Positions 1 through 9,612 of a DNA stretch of 64,000 nucleotides are shown here, in pieces (positions within the stretch are counted from its first letter, which is position 1; every line of letters starts with the position of its first letter). The notes under the pieces are model-generated. The model ran no database searches and had not been told where the DNA came from. It saw only the letters and a program-made list of their open reading frames with translations. A program made the translations under genes and the position numbers. Source of the stretch: Cytobacillus purgationiresistens. GTDB taxonomy: Bacteria > Bacillota > Bacilli > Bacillales > Cytobacillaceae. The stretch is taken from the NCBI RefSeq assembly GCF_030813235.1, contig NZ_JAUSUB010000002.1:240097-304096 (forward strand), written 5' to 3'.

Positions 1-112
1 GTTATTAAAAAAAAATGCCAACAAACGAATTTAATTCTCTATTCAAATGCCAGTTATATATTTAAATGAAATAATATCTAAAAATTAAGTAAATTTATTT
101 CTTTATTAATTT

Positions 113-141
113 TTGTTTTATTGGCATAATGATAATACAAT
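113..141 (+). promoter_or_regulatory. Probable sigma-A promoter of scoC
   Basis: A -35-like TTGTTT (113-118) is followed by a 17-base spacer and a -10-like TACAAT (136-141), about 20 bases before the scoC start. The region is very AT-rich, so chance matches are possible. Confidence 0.45.
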
Positions 142-163
142 ATATAAAAAGTAGGTGAACTCA

Positions 164-742
164 ATGTCAGACGTGAATTACTCAATGAAGGAAGCTATGC
201 TCTTCAGCCAAAGAATTGCGCAGTTAAGTAAGGCTTTATGGAAATCGATTGAAAAGGATTGGCAGCAATGGATTAAACCTTACGACTTAAACATTAATGA
301 ACATCATATATTATGGATTGCCTATCATTTGAATGGTGCATCCATCTCTGATGTTGCTAAGTTTGGAGTAATGCATGTATCAACAGCTTTTAATTTTTCC
401 AAAAAATTAGAAGAAAGAGGTTATTTGCAATTTTCCAAGAGAGAAAGTGATAAAAGAAATACGTATATTCAACTGACTGAAGAAGGTGAAAGCGTTTTTC
501 TAAATTTAATGGAGTCTTTTCAACCAGATAAGAATTCAGTTTTTTCTGGTGCAATGCCTTTGCGGGATTTGTATGGCAAGTTTCCTGATATTATTGAAAT
601 GATGGCCATCATTCGTAACATTTATGGCGATGATTTTATGGAGATATTTGAAAAATCCTTCTCGAATATTGATAGAGAGTTTAAAGAGGAAGATGGAAAA
701 TTAGTAAAAAAAGAAGAAAATGAAAAAGAATTAATTAAATGA
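164..742 (+). CDS. scoC: Transition-state regulator ScoC (Hpr), MarR family
   Basis: ScoC/Hpr is a DNA-binding repressor that restrains extracellular protease production and sporulation in Bacillus. The 192-residue protein carries a MarR-type winged helix at about residues 45-110. Its N-terminal two thirds (for example [13 protein letters not shown] and [19 protein letters not shown]) look nearly identical to B. subtilis Hpr as I remember it. The ATG at 164 is chosen over an upstream in-frame GTG at 155, because that GTG lies within the ribosome site (AGGTGA, 6 bases before the ATG). The C-terminal tail is Lys/Glu-rich and variable, as usual in the family. A strong terminator follows, so the gene looks monocistronic. 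Confidence 0.95.
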   Translation: MSDVNYSMKEAMLFSQRIAQLSKALWKSIEKDWQQWIKPYDLNINEHHILWIAYHLNGASISDVAKFGVMHVSTAFNFSKKLEERGYLQFSKRESDKRNTYIQLTEEGESVFLNLMESFQPDKNSVFSGAMPLRDLYGKFPDIIEMMAIIRNIYGDDFMEIFEKSFSNIDREFKEEDGKLVKKEENEKELIK

Positions 743-751
743 TTTTTTATT

Positions 752-797
752 ATAAAGCGGAATCTCTCAGATCTATCTTCTCCGCTTTTTATTTTTG
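752..797 (+). terminator. Terminator after scoC
   Basis: Inverted repeat AAAGCGGA / TCCGCTTT closes a hairpin followed by a T-rich run, 10 bases after the scoC stop. Confidence 0.85.
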
Positions 798-947
798 TTC
801 ACTCATGCTCAATGTTTCACATAAACATTTTGATGTCCCCTTTTTCTTATGAAAAGACCACTTTATTTCCTATTGATTTTTCAGTTCTTTCGGAGTAAAG
901 TAACTAAGTAAGTTTTGAGTTTAAGAATTTATTTATGGAGGATTATC

Positions 948-1499
948 ATGACAATGAATTGCTGGAGAGCAATTAACTTTACGAAACAATATGGGCATTT
1001 AAGAATCATGATTTTCTCGTTATTAACCATGTTTTTCACTTTCATTATAACCTATATACCAGCAACCTATATATTCGTTTCAACCACCTTTAGTGACAGA
1101 ATATTTTTCATCTTCCTTGTAGCATTATTAATGATTTATCCGTTGCATAAGCTACTTCATTATTTACCTGTTTTGCATATGCGACAAAAGATCAAGAAGG
1201 GATTAATATTCAGATCTGGATTTTACCCAATTATCACCGTACAAATTATGGAGCCGATTTCGAAGTTTTCATTTTTAGTGGCTTTATTGACTCCTTCGAT
1301 TATTATTAATAGTTCATTAATTGTCTTATGTTTTATGTATACGCAATTTGCACTGTATTTTATCATCCTGCTAGCCTATCATGTCGGATTATCATTTTAT
1401 GATATGATTTATGTGAAATTTGTGATGATGGCACCTAATCATTCATATATTGAAGAAAATGCTGATGGAATTGAAATACTCGTTACCAATCCAGATTGA
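948..1499 (+). CDS. DUF3267-like multi-pass membrane protein (zincin-like, degenerate motif)
   Basis: This 183-residue protein has four to five hydrophobic segments (about residues 20-45, 50-70, 105-125 and 130-150). It resembles DUF3267, described as putative zincin-type membrane peptidases. The expected HExxH-type motif appears as HKLLH near residue 66: both histidines are kept, but the catalytic glutamate position is lysine, so proteolysis is doubtful. The ATG at 948 is chosen because TGGAGGATT precedes it by about 5 bases; an earlier in-frame start at 915 lacks a ribosome site. It follows scoC on the same strand but is separated by a terminator. The family call is moderate. Confidence 0.6.
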   Translation: MTMNCWRAINFTKQYGHLRIMIFSLLTMFFTFIITYIPATYIFVSTTFSDRIFFIFLVALLMIYPLHKLLHYLPVLHMRQKIKKGLIFRSGFYPIITVQIMEPISKFSFLVALLTPSIIINSSLIVLCFMYTQFALYFIILLAYHVGLSFYDMIYVKFVMMAPNHSYIEENADGIEILVTNPD

Positions 1500-1638
1500 A
1501 AAAAAGAAGCTTCCAGTCTCATATAAACAGGAGATTACCGAAAATATCAGTCTTCCAGCCTTTTATACTTTCTTTTTTTACTTAACTTTGATATGGTAAG
1601 TAACATACAAACAGTCTGACTAGAGGAGGGAATCTTCG

Positions 1639-1818
1639 ATGATCTCCATTTTCATTATTTTTGCCGTCTTTATATTATATTACATTAATAAAATGACGTA
1701 TTCATTATGTTTACAAAAAGAAATCCCTGAAGAAAAACAACCTAAAGTATATCGGACAATCAATGTCCTTATTACGATATTATTGATTTCTTCTTTTGTA
1801 GATATTGCTTTTACGTAA
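1639..1818 (+). CDS. Small membrane protein, 59 aa
   Basis: This short ORF has an excellent ribosome site (AGAGGAGGGA) 8 bases before ATG. It encodes two hydrophobic helices (about residues 2-16 and 42-58) separated by a charged segment with EIPEEKQPK. I do not recognise the family. It is followed by a strong hairpin terminator, which supports it as a separate small transcription unit. Nothing in the sequence indicates a specific role. Confidence 0.65.
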   Translation: MISIFIIFAVFILYYINKMTYSLCLQKEIPEEKQPKVYRTINVLITILLISSFVDIAFT

Positions 1819-1848
1819 AAAAGCACATAATTATGTAACTAATGAATA

Positions 1849-1885
1849 GTAAAAGCGGTGGACCTGAGTCCACCGCTTTTATTTA
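1849..1885. terminator. Bidirectional terminator
   Basis: Perfect inverted repeat AAAAGCGGTGG / CCACCGCTTTT with an 8-base loop. A-rich and T-rich flanks let it serve the small membrane gene on the + strand and the YjcZ-type gene on the - strand. Confidence 0.85.
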
Positions 1886-1938
1886 ATTGGTGTAAAAGGG
1901 ATGTTTATACAATACTGTCTTATAAGGATCAGGTTGGC

Positions 1939-2037
1939 TTACAGCCAAGAAGCTCCGATAATTACTAACAAAATAAAAAGAACGACAATTAAAGCGAAAC
2001 CGCCGCCATAACCGAAACCGCCGCCACCACCAGACAT
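1939..2037 (-). CDS. YjcZ-family sporulation mini-protein, 32 aa
   Basis: The ORF reads a Gly/Phe/Tyr-rich head ([13 protein letters not shown]) followed by one hydrophobic helix and the terminal motif GASWL. This is the pattern of YjcZ-family sporulation proteins, which are tiny, glycine-rich, single-helix proteins of unknown biochemical role. A strong AAAGGAGGG ribosome site precedes the ATG. A close paralog lies 62 bases upstream in the same orientation, so the two probably arose by duplication and share a transcript. Confidence 0.85.
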   Translation of the reverse strand: MSGGGGGFGYGGGFALIVVLFILLVIIGASWL

Positions 2038-2098
2038 GCAAACCCTCCTTTCACAATCGCTATAGGATTATATGCAAATCCCATAGTTATTCTCTAAA

Positions 2099-2197
2099 TT
2101 AAAGCCATGAAGCACCAACGATTATTAATAAAATGAACAATACAACGATTAACGCGAAGCCGCCTCCGTATCCTCCGCCGCCATATCCACCGCTCAT
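2099..2197 (-). CDS. YjcZ-family sporulation mini-protein, 32 aa (paralog)
   Basis: This is a second 32-residue protein of the same design: glycine/tyrosine-rich head ([13 protein letters not shown]), one transmembrane-type helix, and the ending GASWL. It has a GGGAGG ribosome site before the ATG. It is nearly identical in its helix to the neighbour at 1939-2037. The 270 bases upstream, to the prsA start, hold no other gene that I can support. Confidence 0.85.
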   Translation of the reverse strand: MSGGYGGGGYGGGFALIVVLFILLIIVGASWL

Positions 2198-2401
2198 GAT
2201 AACACCTCCCTTATGGTAGTTACCATATTCTATTCATACTGATTGTTTTTCGAATAGGTACGTATCTCGCCTTAAACCAAATTTATTTAATTTGGACGAA
2301 ATATCCTTAAAGTTTCTATATATCGTATGTATGAATGAAGTAAATGGTTAGGCGAATACCCAAAATTTTCAGAATTTAAGCTAATTTTATCCAAAATGTT
2401 T

Positions 2402-2429
2402 TTGTTATCAAATCTATTTATGTTATAGT
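2402..2429 (+). promoter_or_regulatory. Probable sigma-A promoter of prsA
   Basis: TTGTTA (2402-2407), a 16-base spacer and TATAGT (2424-2429) lie about 43 bases before the prsA ATG. Confidence 0.5.
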
Positions 2430-2471
2430 AAATTATGTGCAAAAACGACAAATAATTTGGGAGTGTTCAAC

Positions 2472-3353
2472 ATGAAAAAATGGATTATATCCCTTTCTGT
2501 TGCAGCTGGCGTCATTGGTTTAAGTGCGTGTAGTTCTGGGGATTCAGATGTAGTTGTGGAAACAGGAAACGGTAATGTTAGTCAAGAAGAATTTTACGAA
2601 GCATTGAAGGCTCAAAATGGAGATGCCGTTCTTCAAGAACTTGTTTATGAAAAAGTTCTCTCCAAAAACTACGAAGTCTCAGATGAAGAGTTAAATGAAA
2701 AAGTAGACGAAATGAAAGAACAGCTAGGTGCAAACTTTGAAATGGCACTGATGCAATATGGCTATAAAGATGAAGAACATTTAAAATCAACTTTAAGAAC
2801 AGGCTTAATGCAAGAAAAAGCAGCGATTAAAGATATTGAAGTAACTGAAAAAGAAGTGAAAGAGTACTACGACAATTATGAACCTAGAATTAAAGCAAGA
2901 CATATTCTGGTAGAAGATGAGGATACAGCCAAAGAAGTTCAGAAAAAGCTTAAAGATGGAGGAGATTTTGCTGAACTTGCAACAGAATACTCCACTGATC
3001 AAGGATCTGCTGCAAATGGTGGGGACCTAGGCTGGTTTAGTAAAGGACAAATGGTTAAAGAATTTGAAGAAGCAGCTTACGATCTTGATGTTGATCAGAT
3101 CAGTGAACCAGTCCAATCCACTCATGGATTCCATGTTATTCAAGTAACTGAAAAAGAAGAAAAAAAACCTTTTGAAGATATGAAGAAAGAAATGGAATAT
3201 GATGTAAAAGTGTCCAAGCTTGACGGAACAGTCATCCAAGAAGCAATGGATCGTGAATTAAAAGAAGCTGATGTTAAGGTAAATGATAAAGAACTAAAAG
3301 ATCTTTTTAATCCAGAAAAAGCTGAAGCCGACAAAGACAGCGAAACAAAATAA
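2472..3353 (+). CDS. prsA: Foldase lipoprotein PrsA (parvulin peptidyl-prolyl isomerase)
   Basis: PrsA is an extracytoplasmic lipoprotein that folds exported proteins after Sec translocation. The 293-residue product starts with a lipoprotein signal ending in the lipobox LSAC (Cys about residue 20). It carries a parvulin domain at about residues 133-228 with the hallmarks KARHILV, GGDLGWF and HGFHVIQV, and ends in a Lys/Glu-rich tail. The ATG at 2472 is chosen because GGGAGTG sits 7-8 bases upstream; an upstream TTG (2457) lies before that site. Length and domain order match the B. subtilis protein. It is monocistronic, with a terminator just downstream. Confidence 0.95.
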   Translation: MKKWIISLSVAAGVIGLSACSSGDSDVVVETGNGNVSQEEFYEALKAQNGDAVLQELVYEKVLSKNYEVSDEELNEKVDEMKEQLGANFEMALMQYGYKDEEHLKSTLRTGLMQEKAAIKDIEVTEKEVKEYYDNYEPRIKARHILVEDEDTAKEVQKKLKDGGDFAELATEYSTDQGSAANGGDLGWFSKGQMVKEFEEAAYDLDVDQISEPVQSTHGFHVIQVTEKEEKKPFEDMKKEMEYDVKVSKLDGTVIQEAMDRELKEADVKVNDKELKDLFNPEKAEADKDSETK

Positions 3354-3356
3354 TAA

Positions 3357-3391
3357 TGAAAAAAGGAACCCAAATAGGTTCCTTTTTTATA
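3357..3391 (+). terminator. Terminator after prsA
   Basis: AAAAAAGGAACC / GGTTCCTTTTTT hairpin with a T-run, directly after the prsA stop; its symmetry may also serve yhaL on the other strand. Confidence 0.85.
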
Positions 3392-3401
3392 TTTGACCCT
3401 C

Positions 3402-3599
3402 TTATACTCCAAGCGATTGTTGCTGTTCTTGTTCTGTTTTTCTCTCTTCTTTTTCTTCCTCAAGCCTCTTCATATATACTTCGCCTTCCTGCTCAATGAA
3501 TGCATTTTCAGTCTTGCGTTCATCTCTTCCCGTTTTCACAGCCATAAATGCACTAACAAAAATTCCTGCTACAATGAAATAGATCCATACTGGTATCAA
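3402..3599 (-). CDS. yhaL: Sporulation protein YhaL
   Basis: This 65-residue protein has an N-terminal transmembrane helix (about residues 3-20). A charged, coiled-coil-like segment follows, with the signature ENAFIEQEGEVYMKRLEEEKE, matching B. subtilis YhaL, a small sporulation-associated membrane protein. The start is the TTG at 3599, placed about 7 bases after GGGAGGA. It sits between prsA and yhaM, the same place as in B. subtilis, and that synteny strengthens the call. Confidence 0.85.
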   Translation of the reverse strand: MIPVWIYFIVAGIFVSAFMAVKTGRDERKTENAFIEQEGEVYMKRLEEEKEERKTEQEQQQSLGV

Positions 3600-3680
3600 T
3601 TTAAATCCTCCCTATTATTAGGTTGTCTACGTTTCTATTAAAATTTATGCCAAATATCCAAAAATATGAATAGAAAAATA

Positions 3681-3960
3681 GAAATGCGGAGGCGACTGCT
3701 CAGCCCCGACAAGCTTAAGACGGAGCAAACGAAAAGGCGTGACCTTTGCCTTTTTGATTGCTCTGACTTAAGACCTCGAGGGGCTAGGAGCCGAAGCTGG
3801 ACAAATAGAAATGCGGAGGCGACTGCTCAGCCCCGACAAGCTTAAGACGGAGCAAACGAAAAGGCGTGACCTTTGCCTTTTTGATTGCTCTGGCTTAAGA
3901 CCTCGAGGGGCTAGGAGCCGAAGCTGGACAAATAGATATGCGGAGGCGACTGCTCAGCCC
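3681..3960. repeat. Tandem structured intergenic repeat, 127-bp unit (2.2 copies)
   Basis: Two full units (3681-3807 and 3808-3934) differ at only one obvious base (TGACTTAAG versus TGGCTTAAG). A third breaks off after about 26 bases at 3960. Each unit folds on itself: AGCCCC/GGGGCT, CTTAAG/CTTAAG, GAGCAA/TTGCTC and AAAAGGC/GCCTTTT are nested arms. Shorter inverted relatives lie at 54108-54240. The remaining gap to 4128 holds no gene I can support. This is a mobile-type or selfish intergenic repeat, not a coding region. Confidence 0.85.
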
Positions 3961-4127
3961 AGGATCCTCAGAGGTATAGGAGCCTCCTCCTTTCGACACA
4001 ATGATATGATTTGCCTCGTTACTCACTACTCTAACAAAACCCTTATGACCTATATCCTGAGCTTTTACAAGCAAAGACTATAACCACGAGTAGATGAATA
4101 CTTATGGTGCTGCATTAACCAACCAAT

Positions 4128-4157
4128 AAAAAAAATCGTCCTATGATCGGACGATTT
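4128..4157 (-). terminator. Terminator after yhaM
   Basis: AAATCGTCC / GGACGATTT hairpin; read on the minus strand it is followed by a T-run. Confidence 0.85.
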
Positions 4158-4164
4158 CTACTAT

Positions 4165-5109
4165 TTATTTATGAAAAGTTGGCTTATAGAAGGAGCGATT
4201 GTCTAAAGCAAAGACTCTCTCAGTAAAGTCTCCAGGCTTCACTCTCTCTAATGCGCGATCAAGCATATTCATCTTCGCATCTAAGTTATCGATATAATGA
4301 AGAATTTCTGCTTCTTTTATTAATGGTGGTTTCGGGCTGCCCCATTCCGCTTTACCATGGTGGGACAGTACTAAATGCTGAAGGATCATTATTTCTTCTC
4401 CGTTAATGGACAACTCTTCTGCCGCCATGCCAATTTCATTGACCATGATTGTAATATGGCCAAGTAAATTCCCCTCAACTGTGTAGGAAGTAGATATAGG
4501 TCCAGATAGTTCAATTACTTTACCAAGGTCATGGAGAATGATACCCGAATAAAGAAGGTCTTTATCTAAGCTTGGATAAAGCGAAGCAATCCCTTTTGCT
4601 AAATCAAGCATTGATACAACATGGTAAGCTAAACCGGAAACAAACTCATGATGATTTTTCGTAGCCGCAGGGTATTCAAGAAAAGCTTCTTGATGCTTCT
4701 TTAACAAATGCCTTGTAATCCTCTGTATATTAGGATTCTTCATTTCAAAAATATACTGAGTTACCTTCCCCATCATTTCTTCAGAGCTTAGAGGTGCAGT
4801 CTCTAGAAAATCAGCCAGTTTCACTGTGTCTGTTGGTGAAGCGGGTCTTATCTGACGAATTCTTAACTGATTACGTCCCCGATAGTTTAATATATCTCCC
4901 GTAACCTTTACAATCGTTTCAGGACTATAATTCTTTTCATCTTGATCAGAAACATCCCATAGCTTTGCTTCTATATCTCCACTTTGATCTTGAAAAATCA
5001 ATGTTAAAAAAGGCTTTCCATTACTGGCAATTCCCTTTGTGGCATTTTTGATTAGTAAAAAAACCTCAATTTGCTCTCCTACTTCATAATATACAATTCC
5101 CTTTGACAT
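4165..5109 (-). CDS. yhaM: 3'-5' exoribonuclease YhaM
   Basis: YhaM is a Mn-dependent 3'-5' exonuclease that trims RNA and single-stranded DNA. The 314-residue protein has an N-terminal OB fold (about residues 12-90, including [13 protein letters not shown] and GDIEAKLWD). An HD-type metal domain follows (about 150-280), with [18 protein letters not shown] and LSHHG supplying the metal ligands. It matches B. subtilis YhaM closely in order and length. The ATG at 5109 is chosen because the protein then begins MSKGI, like known family members; the upstream TTG would add an atypical leader. It lies 112 bases downstream of yhaN and probably belongs to the yhaO-yhaN-yhaM transcript. Confidence 0.95.
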   Translation of the reverse strand: MSKGIVYYEVGEQIEVFLLIKNATKGIASNGKPFLTLIFQDQSGDIEAKLWDVSDQDEKNYSPETIVKVTGDILNYRGRNQLRIRQIRPASPTDTVKLADFLETAPLSSEEMMGKVTQYIFEMKNPNIQRITRHLLKKHQEAFLEYPAATKNHHEFVSGLAYHVVSMLDLAKGIASLYPSLDKDLLYSGIILHDLGKVIELSGPISTSYTVEGNLLGHITIMVNEIGMAAEELSINGEEIMILQHLVLSHHGKAEWGSPKPPLIKEAEILHYIDNLDAKMNMLDRALERVKPGDFTERVFALDNRSFYKPTFHK

Positions 5110-5221
5110 AGCCGCCCAAAATCTCCCTTCTAACAATTACTCAAAAACTTCTACATGCACTCTTCTATTTGACAATTATATCATACTAGCTTCTGCCCTA
5201 CTAAAGTTTTCAGGATGGGCA

Positions 5222-8200
5222 CTAGAAAGACGAAGGCATGCTCGTCAAATGATTGATTTCAATTACTTCCTCTTCTGAAAAATAGGGCATTAGATGTCGC
5301 TGACATGTGAAAAATAATATTTGCACTCCTGTTATACTTTTAAATAATCGAATCACATTTTCTGTTCTTTCCTGATCGAAATTTACAAAGCTATCATCAA
5401 TAATAATCGGCATTGCGTATTTTTCAAAAACAATTTCTGCTAATCCTAACCGAAAGCTAATATATAACTGTTCCGCAGTCGCTTGACTCAGCTCTTTTGC
5501 TTCAAATATTAGGCCGTTTTTATTTTCTATGTGAAATAAACCATTTTCTTGATTTAGATAGACCCTTTTATATCTTTCTCCCGTTAATAAAGAAAAATAA
5601 CGTTCTGCCGCTTTCACAATTTTAGGAAGCTTTTCTTCTTTAAATCGATTGACGGTCCTCTTGAGAATGTCTTTTGCAGTTGCATATGTCGCCCATTCTT
5701 TCGCAGCTTCATCAAACTCAGCTTTCTTCATTTTAAATGTGTGCAGTATATCTGCATAAGTTCCTCCATCCTCAATCAAGGTAATTTCATATTTAGTTTC
5801 AGCGAGCCTCCTTTGCAATGATGGAACTTCCTTTTCAATATGCGATAATCTCGATTCGTTTTCCATAACAATGTTTGAAAGGTTGTCTATTGATACCAAC
5901 GCTTTCATCCTTTCATCTGTAAGGGAAGACATTTTTACCTTCAATTTCAGATTTTGAAGTTCTCCCTCTAGCGCGATCTTCTTCTCTGCAAGATTACCTA
6001 TTTTAATGAATTCTTCTACCGAAACAGCTTGAGTAACTGCCAGCAGCGCTGAAACTTCCTGCTGATAATGAAGGTATTTTGAATGATTCATCTCCCATTC
6101 AGCTTCTAATTCTGACAGCTTTTCCTTCCGTTCTCTTTGTGTAATTTGTTTCTCCATTTCTTCTTTTAACTTTTTCCTTAATAAGAATGCACCCTCGTGT
6201 ATCTTAGCTGGCTTTCGATCAAGAAGCTGATTTAATTCGTTAAATAAATCGTTTATTGATGTGAGTTTTTGTTCTCCAAGGATTTGGCGCTCATTTAAAT
6301 ACGTCTTTTCCCTAAGTAGTGCTTTCACCTGTTCTATAAACGTAAAAGCTTCTAAAAGGTGTGATTTCACAATATGCTCCGGTAAGTTGAGCTTCTGACC
6401 TAAACAATTAATTTCCGAATGAACCTCAGCAGATAGTACTTCCCATTCCTCATAGGAACGAATGATTTTTTCGTAATTATCATTACTTTGCTGCCAAAGA
6501 AGCTGATGATGGCGATATTGAGATTGTCTTTCATCATCTATCGTCAATAGACCTTCTACATCCTCATTTTCCATTAAGCCTATCTTGCTCAATGATGCTA
6601 TTCGTAATTGTTCCCGCTCTTGAAGCGAAGCCAACTCATCTGTAATTAAATCACCTGTAATGGCAGGCGACTTTTTTAATATTGAATAGAGTGAGAAAAC
6701 GAATCCTACCGAGCCAATAACTGCCATAAACCAGTGCGAATTCAAAAGTCCCCAGATGACCAAACATGCAAACATTATTGTGAAAAAGGAGAATTGGAAG
6801 CGATCTCTTCTTTTATTACTCAATTGTTCTTGACGAGTCCTACTCTGCTCATTTGTTAAATGGATCATTCTTTCTCTAATTTCTTGTAACTCTTGTTCAA
6901 TCTGTTTTTTATCCTTATAAACCGTTTGTTTCTTTAGTAATTCGGTACGTTCTTCATCTGTCAATAAATTGCTTTTAACCTTCTCTATCTTGTCCTCCAG
7001 ATCGACTAAAGTGTTTCTTTCCTCTTCAAAACGCTCATCTAGCTCCATTTTTTTACTATGCAGCTTTTTCTGGTTCTCGACTGCTTTTATTACTTTTTCT
7101 TTATGAATTACACTCGTATCTATTGCTCTGACTTTCTCTTCTTCAATTTCAATATGAAGCTTTTCACCTAATATACTCAACTCTTCATCAATGGATCTTA
7201 ATTGAATTGAGCGTTCCTCTTTTTCCTGTAGAATCCTTTCCCATACTGGGATACTCTCTATTACAGCTTGAATTTCATTTTCTTTTTCAAGCGTTTTAGC
7301 ATGAGGTTTGTTTTCGTAAATGTTCTCTTTCAATGCATGAACTCTAGCCTCTATGCTGGTTTTTTGCGCTTCAATGGGTTTCATGGCTGCTTCAAGACGA
7401 TCTAATCGATTTAATCCACCTATTGGAAAATGAGCAGTCTCCATCGAATGAGCCTCCACTTGTAATAGCTGATATTGAATAAATGAAGACCTTATTTTCT
7501 CCCATTCTCTTATTTCCGCTAACTGCCCTTCTTTATCAGTACGTTCTTCAATTAGCAAATCAAGTTCATTCTCTAATTTTTCTTTCAATTGTATTTTCGT
7601 CCAATAATCACCGTTCTCCCGCTCAGCTTTTTTTAATTCATTATGCAGCTGCTGCAATTCTTTTAATTGTACGTTAATCGATGGTTTGTTTCCGTTCGGT
7701 TTAAAACGCTCGTCCAGTTTCTTTTGTAAGGTTTGTTCTGCAATCACGATTCCGTCTGTTCCAATTGCAGCAGCGGAAAAAAGGAATTTTCCTAAGTCTT
7801 CACCCTTTAAATGCTGTACATTTTGCAATCCATGAATATTGAATGAAAAAACCGATTGAAACAATTGCTTATCTACATCGTGCAAGAGCTCATTTAAAAG
7901 TGTTTCTCCTCCCCTTGTTCCATCATCTAACAAAACATTTACATCCCCTGCAGCCTTTCCTTTTACACGCTCAATAATAGCCGTACCTCTATCATGAAAA
8001 TGGACGGTTAATCGTCCTCCATATTTCGACCCTGTCTTCGGCTCATATCTAAGCTCTGTCTGAATCTTTGTTGGGAAGCCGAATAAAATGCTGTGAATAA
8101 AGGACATTATTGTCGATTTCCCTGCTTCATTTTCTCCGTAGAAAACTTGAAACGTTTGAAGATTATTGATGATGACATCCGTTAACTTTCCATAGCCATA

Positions 8201-8224
8201 AATATGTATTGCTTGGATTTTCAC
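5222..8224 (-). CDS. yhaN: YhaN, SbcC/Rad50-like AAA ATPase with central membrane segment
   Basis: This 1000-residue protein has an N-terminal ATPase half with Walker A GENEAGKS (residues 30-37). Very long coiled coils follow, and then a C-terminal half with a Walker B-like IIIDDSFVNFD near residue 950. Around residues 470-515 two hydrophobic stretches interrupt the coiled coil, as in other YhaN proteins, which suggests membrane attachment unlike classical SbcC. Its start overlaps the yhaO stop by 4 bases (ATGA), implying translational coupling. By analogy with SbcCD/Rad50-Mre11 it should form an ATPase-nuclease complex with YhaO; that partner role is inferred from family and gene order. Confidence 0.93.
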   Translation of the reverse strand: MKIQAIHIYGYGKLTDVIINNLQTFQVFYGENEAGKSTIMSFIHSILFGFPTKIQTELRYEPKTGSKYGGRLTVHFHDRGTAIIERVKGKAAGDVNVLLDDGTRGGETLLNELLHDVDKQLFQSVFSFNIHGLQNVQHLKGEDLGKFLFSAAAIGTDGIVIAEQTLQKKLDERFKPNGNKPSINVQLKELQQLHNELKKAERENGDYWTKIQLKEKLENELDLLIEERTDKEGQLAEIREWEKIRSSFIQYQLLQVEAHSMETAHFPIGGLNRLDRLEAAMKPIEAQKTSIEARVHALKENIYENKPHAKTLEKENEIQAVIESIPVWERILQEKEERSIQLRSIDEELSILGEKLHIEIEEEKVRAIDTSVIHKEKVIKAVENQKKLHSKKMELDERFEEERNTLVDLEDKIEKVKSNLLTDEERTELLKKQTVYKDKKQIEQELQEIRERMIHLTNEQSRTRQEQLSNKRRDRFQFSFFTIMFACLVIWGLLNSHWFMAVIGSVGFVFSLYSILKKSPAITGDLITDELASLQEREQLRIASLSKIGLMENEDVEGLLTIDDERQSQYRHHQLLWQQSNDNYEKIIRSYEEWEVLSAEVHSEINCLGQKLNLPEHIVKSHLLEAFTFIEQVKALLREKTYLNERQILGEQKLTSINDLFNELNQLLDRKPAKIHEGAFLLRKKLKEEMEKQITQRERKEKLSELEAEWEMNHSKYLHYQQEVSALLAVTQAVSVEEFIKIGNLAEKKIALEGELQNLKLKVKMSSLTDERMKALVSIDNLSNIVMENESRLSHIEKEVPSLQRRLAETKYEITLIEDGGTYADILHTFKMKKAEFDEAAKEWATYATAKDILKRTVNRFKEEKLPKIVKAAERYFSLLTGERYKRVYLNQENGLFHIENKNGLIFEAKELSQATAEQLYISFRLGLAEIVFEKYAMPIIIDDSFVNFDQERTENVIRLFKSITGVQILFFTCQRHLMPYFSEEEVIEINHLTSMPSSF

Positions 8225-9450
8225 GATTTCACCTCCGACTTCATAAGAAGATTCAGCAGCATTGTTTCCGCATCATCTACGATTTTTTCTATTTCCTTTT
8301 CCGTCAAATTTTCCACATATTTATATGCAATTGGATGAGCGTATAGCTGAGATAGGCTTTGATGATAATTTTCACGCTGGTCTGTTTGCTTAAAGAATTC
8401 TTGATAAAATTCCGATTCCTTTTTTAATTGAGCACGATTCCACTTAACCTTGTCTGAATACCGCAAATCCGATACCCAAACAAATGACTCCTCATCTTTT
8501 TCTTGCTCTTGTAAGAGCTCTAATAAATCACCGTTGTCCAGCCCCTTTTTTTCCACCGGGGACAGAGAAACAGATTCGATATTTAAAATCAAAAGGGTAC
8601 CTTTGCCTTCATACCTCACCGCTTCAAGTAATTTTAAGCACTCAGTCATAATCCCTTGGAAAGAATCAATAGAAGAACAATCGAGGGTTGCTTCCGTCCA
8701 CATGACAGCTTCTGTCTCAATAAATTCAAAGGATTGACCAGCATCAGATAATTCAACGAAAAAACAACCTTTTTTCCCTGTTTCTTTTCTATTTCTCCCT
8801 TGAATGTTTCCAGGGTAAATAATGGGAGGAGATTGATTCAAGATCACTTGCTTATGAATATGGCCAAGTGCCCAATAATCAAATCCTTTAGATGTCAAAT
8901 CAGATAGAGAAAAAGGTGCATAGTTCCCATGGTCTGTGCTTCCTTCGAGATTACCGTGTAATATTCCAATATGATAATCCCCGCCATCCACCTTTTTATA
9001 GTGATCAATTTTCCTCTGATGAACATGTCTTGTTGGATAGCTGAAACCGTATAAATGAACCTTCACGTCTTCTTTCATAAATGACAGCATTTCCGGTTCA
9101 TTGCTAAATATATGGACATTATCCGGCAAAGATAGATGAGCCCATTCTCCCCCCATATGATCATGGTTTCCATGAACAGTAAAAACCTGAATATCAGCAT
9201 CAGCTAATCTTTCCATTTCTTTGCGAAAACGCGTTTGCGCTTTGATGCTACGGTCTGCAGCATCAAACAGATCCCCGGCAAGAATAACAAAATCAACTTT
9301 TTTAATCATCGCTGTTTTGACAATTCTAGAAAAGGATTCAAAAGTACTTTCTTGCAGTTTGCGAAAAATACTTTGTGGTAAATGCTTTAAACCGATCATT
9401 GGACTATCTAAATGCAAGTCCGCAGCATGAATAAATGTAATATTCTTCAT
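8221..9450 (-). CDS. yhaO: YhaO, SbcD/Mre11-like metallophosphoesterase
   Basis: YhaO is the presumed nuclease partner of YhaN. The 409-residue protein shows the calcineurin-type motifs in order: DLH (ADLHLDSP, residues 9-16), GDLFD, GNHD and GHIH, within about residues 1-230. A less conserved capping region follows. Its stop overlaps the yhaN start. The ATG at 9450 (MKNITFIHAADLH) follows GTGAGGG by 5 bases; a GTG at 9462 with AAGGA upstream is an alternative. The 260-base region upstream is shared with the divergent transporter gene. Confidence 0.92.
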   Translation of the reverse strand: MKNITFIHAADLHLDSPMIGLKHLPQSIFRKLQESTFESFSRIVKTAMIKKVDFVILAGDLFDAADRSIKAQTRFRKEMERLADADIQVFTVHGNHDHMGGEWAHLSLPDNVHIFSNEPEMLSFMKEDVKVHLYGFSYPTRHVHQRKIDHYKKVDGGDYHIGILHGNLEGSTDHGNYAPFSLSDLTSKGFDYWALGHIHKQVILNQSPPIIYPGNIQGRNRKETGKKGCFFVELSDAGQSFEFIETEAVMWTEATLDCSSIDSFQGIMTECLKLLEAVRYEGKGTLLILNIESVSLSPVEKKGLDNGDLLELLQEQEKDEESFVWVSDLRYSDKVKWNRAQLKKESEFYQEFFKQTDQRENYHQSLSQLYAHPIAYKYVENLTEKEIEKIVDDAETMLLNLLMKSEVKS

Positions 9451-9612
9451 AGAAACCCTCACAAGCTTTTTCCTTCATTCTAACGCATCCACCACACGAA
9501 TGCACGTTCTTATCAAGAGTATATTTGATACTTTAATATTGGGCTTACACATTAGTAGCCATTTGTCATATAGGTATTTTTATTATAATGATAAACATAC
9601 ATTTTTTAAAAA

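Noticed and set aside
3811..4083. 90-codon plus-strand frame through the intergenic repeat
   Set aside because: It lies within the structured repeat, repeats its own peptide, and lacks a ribosome site.
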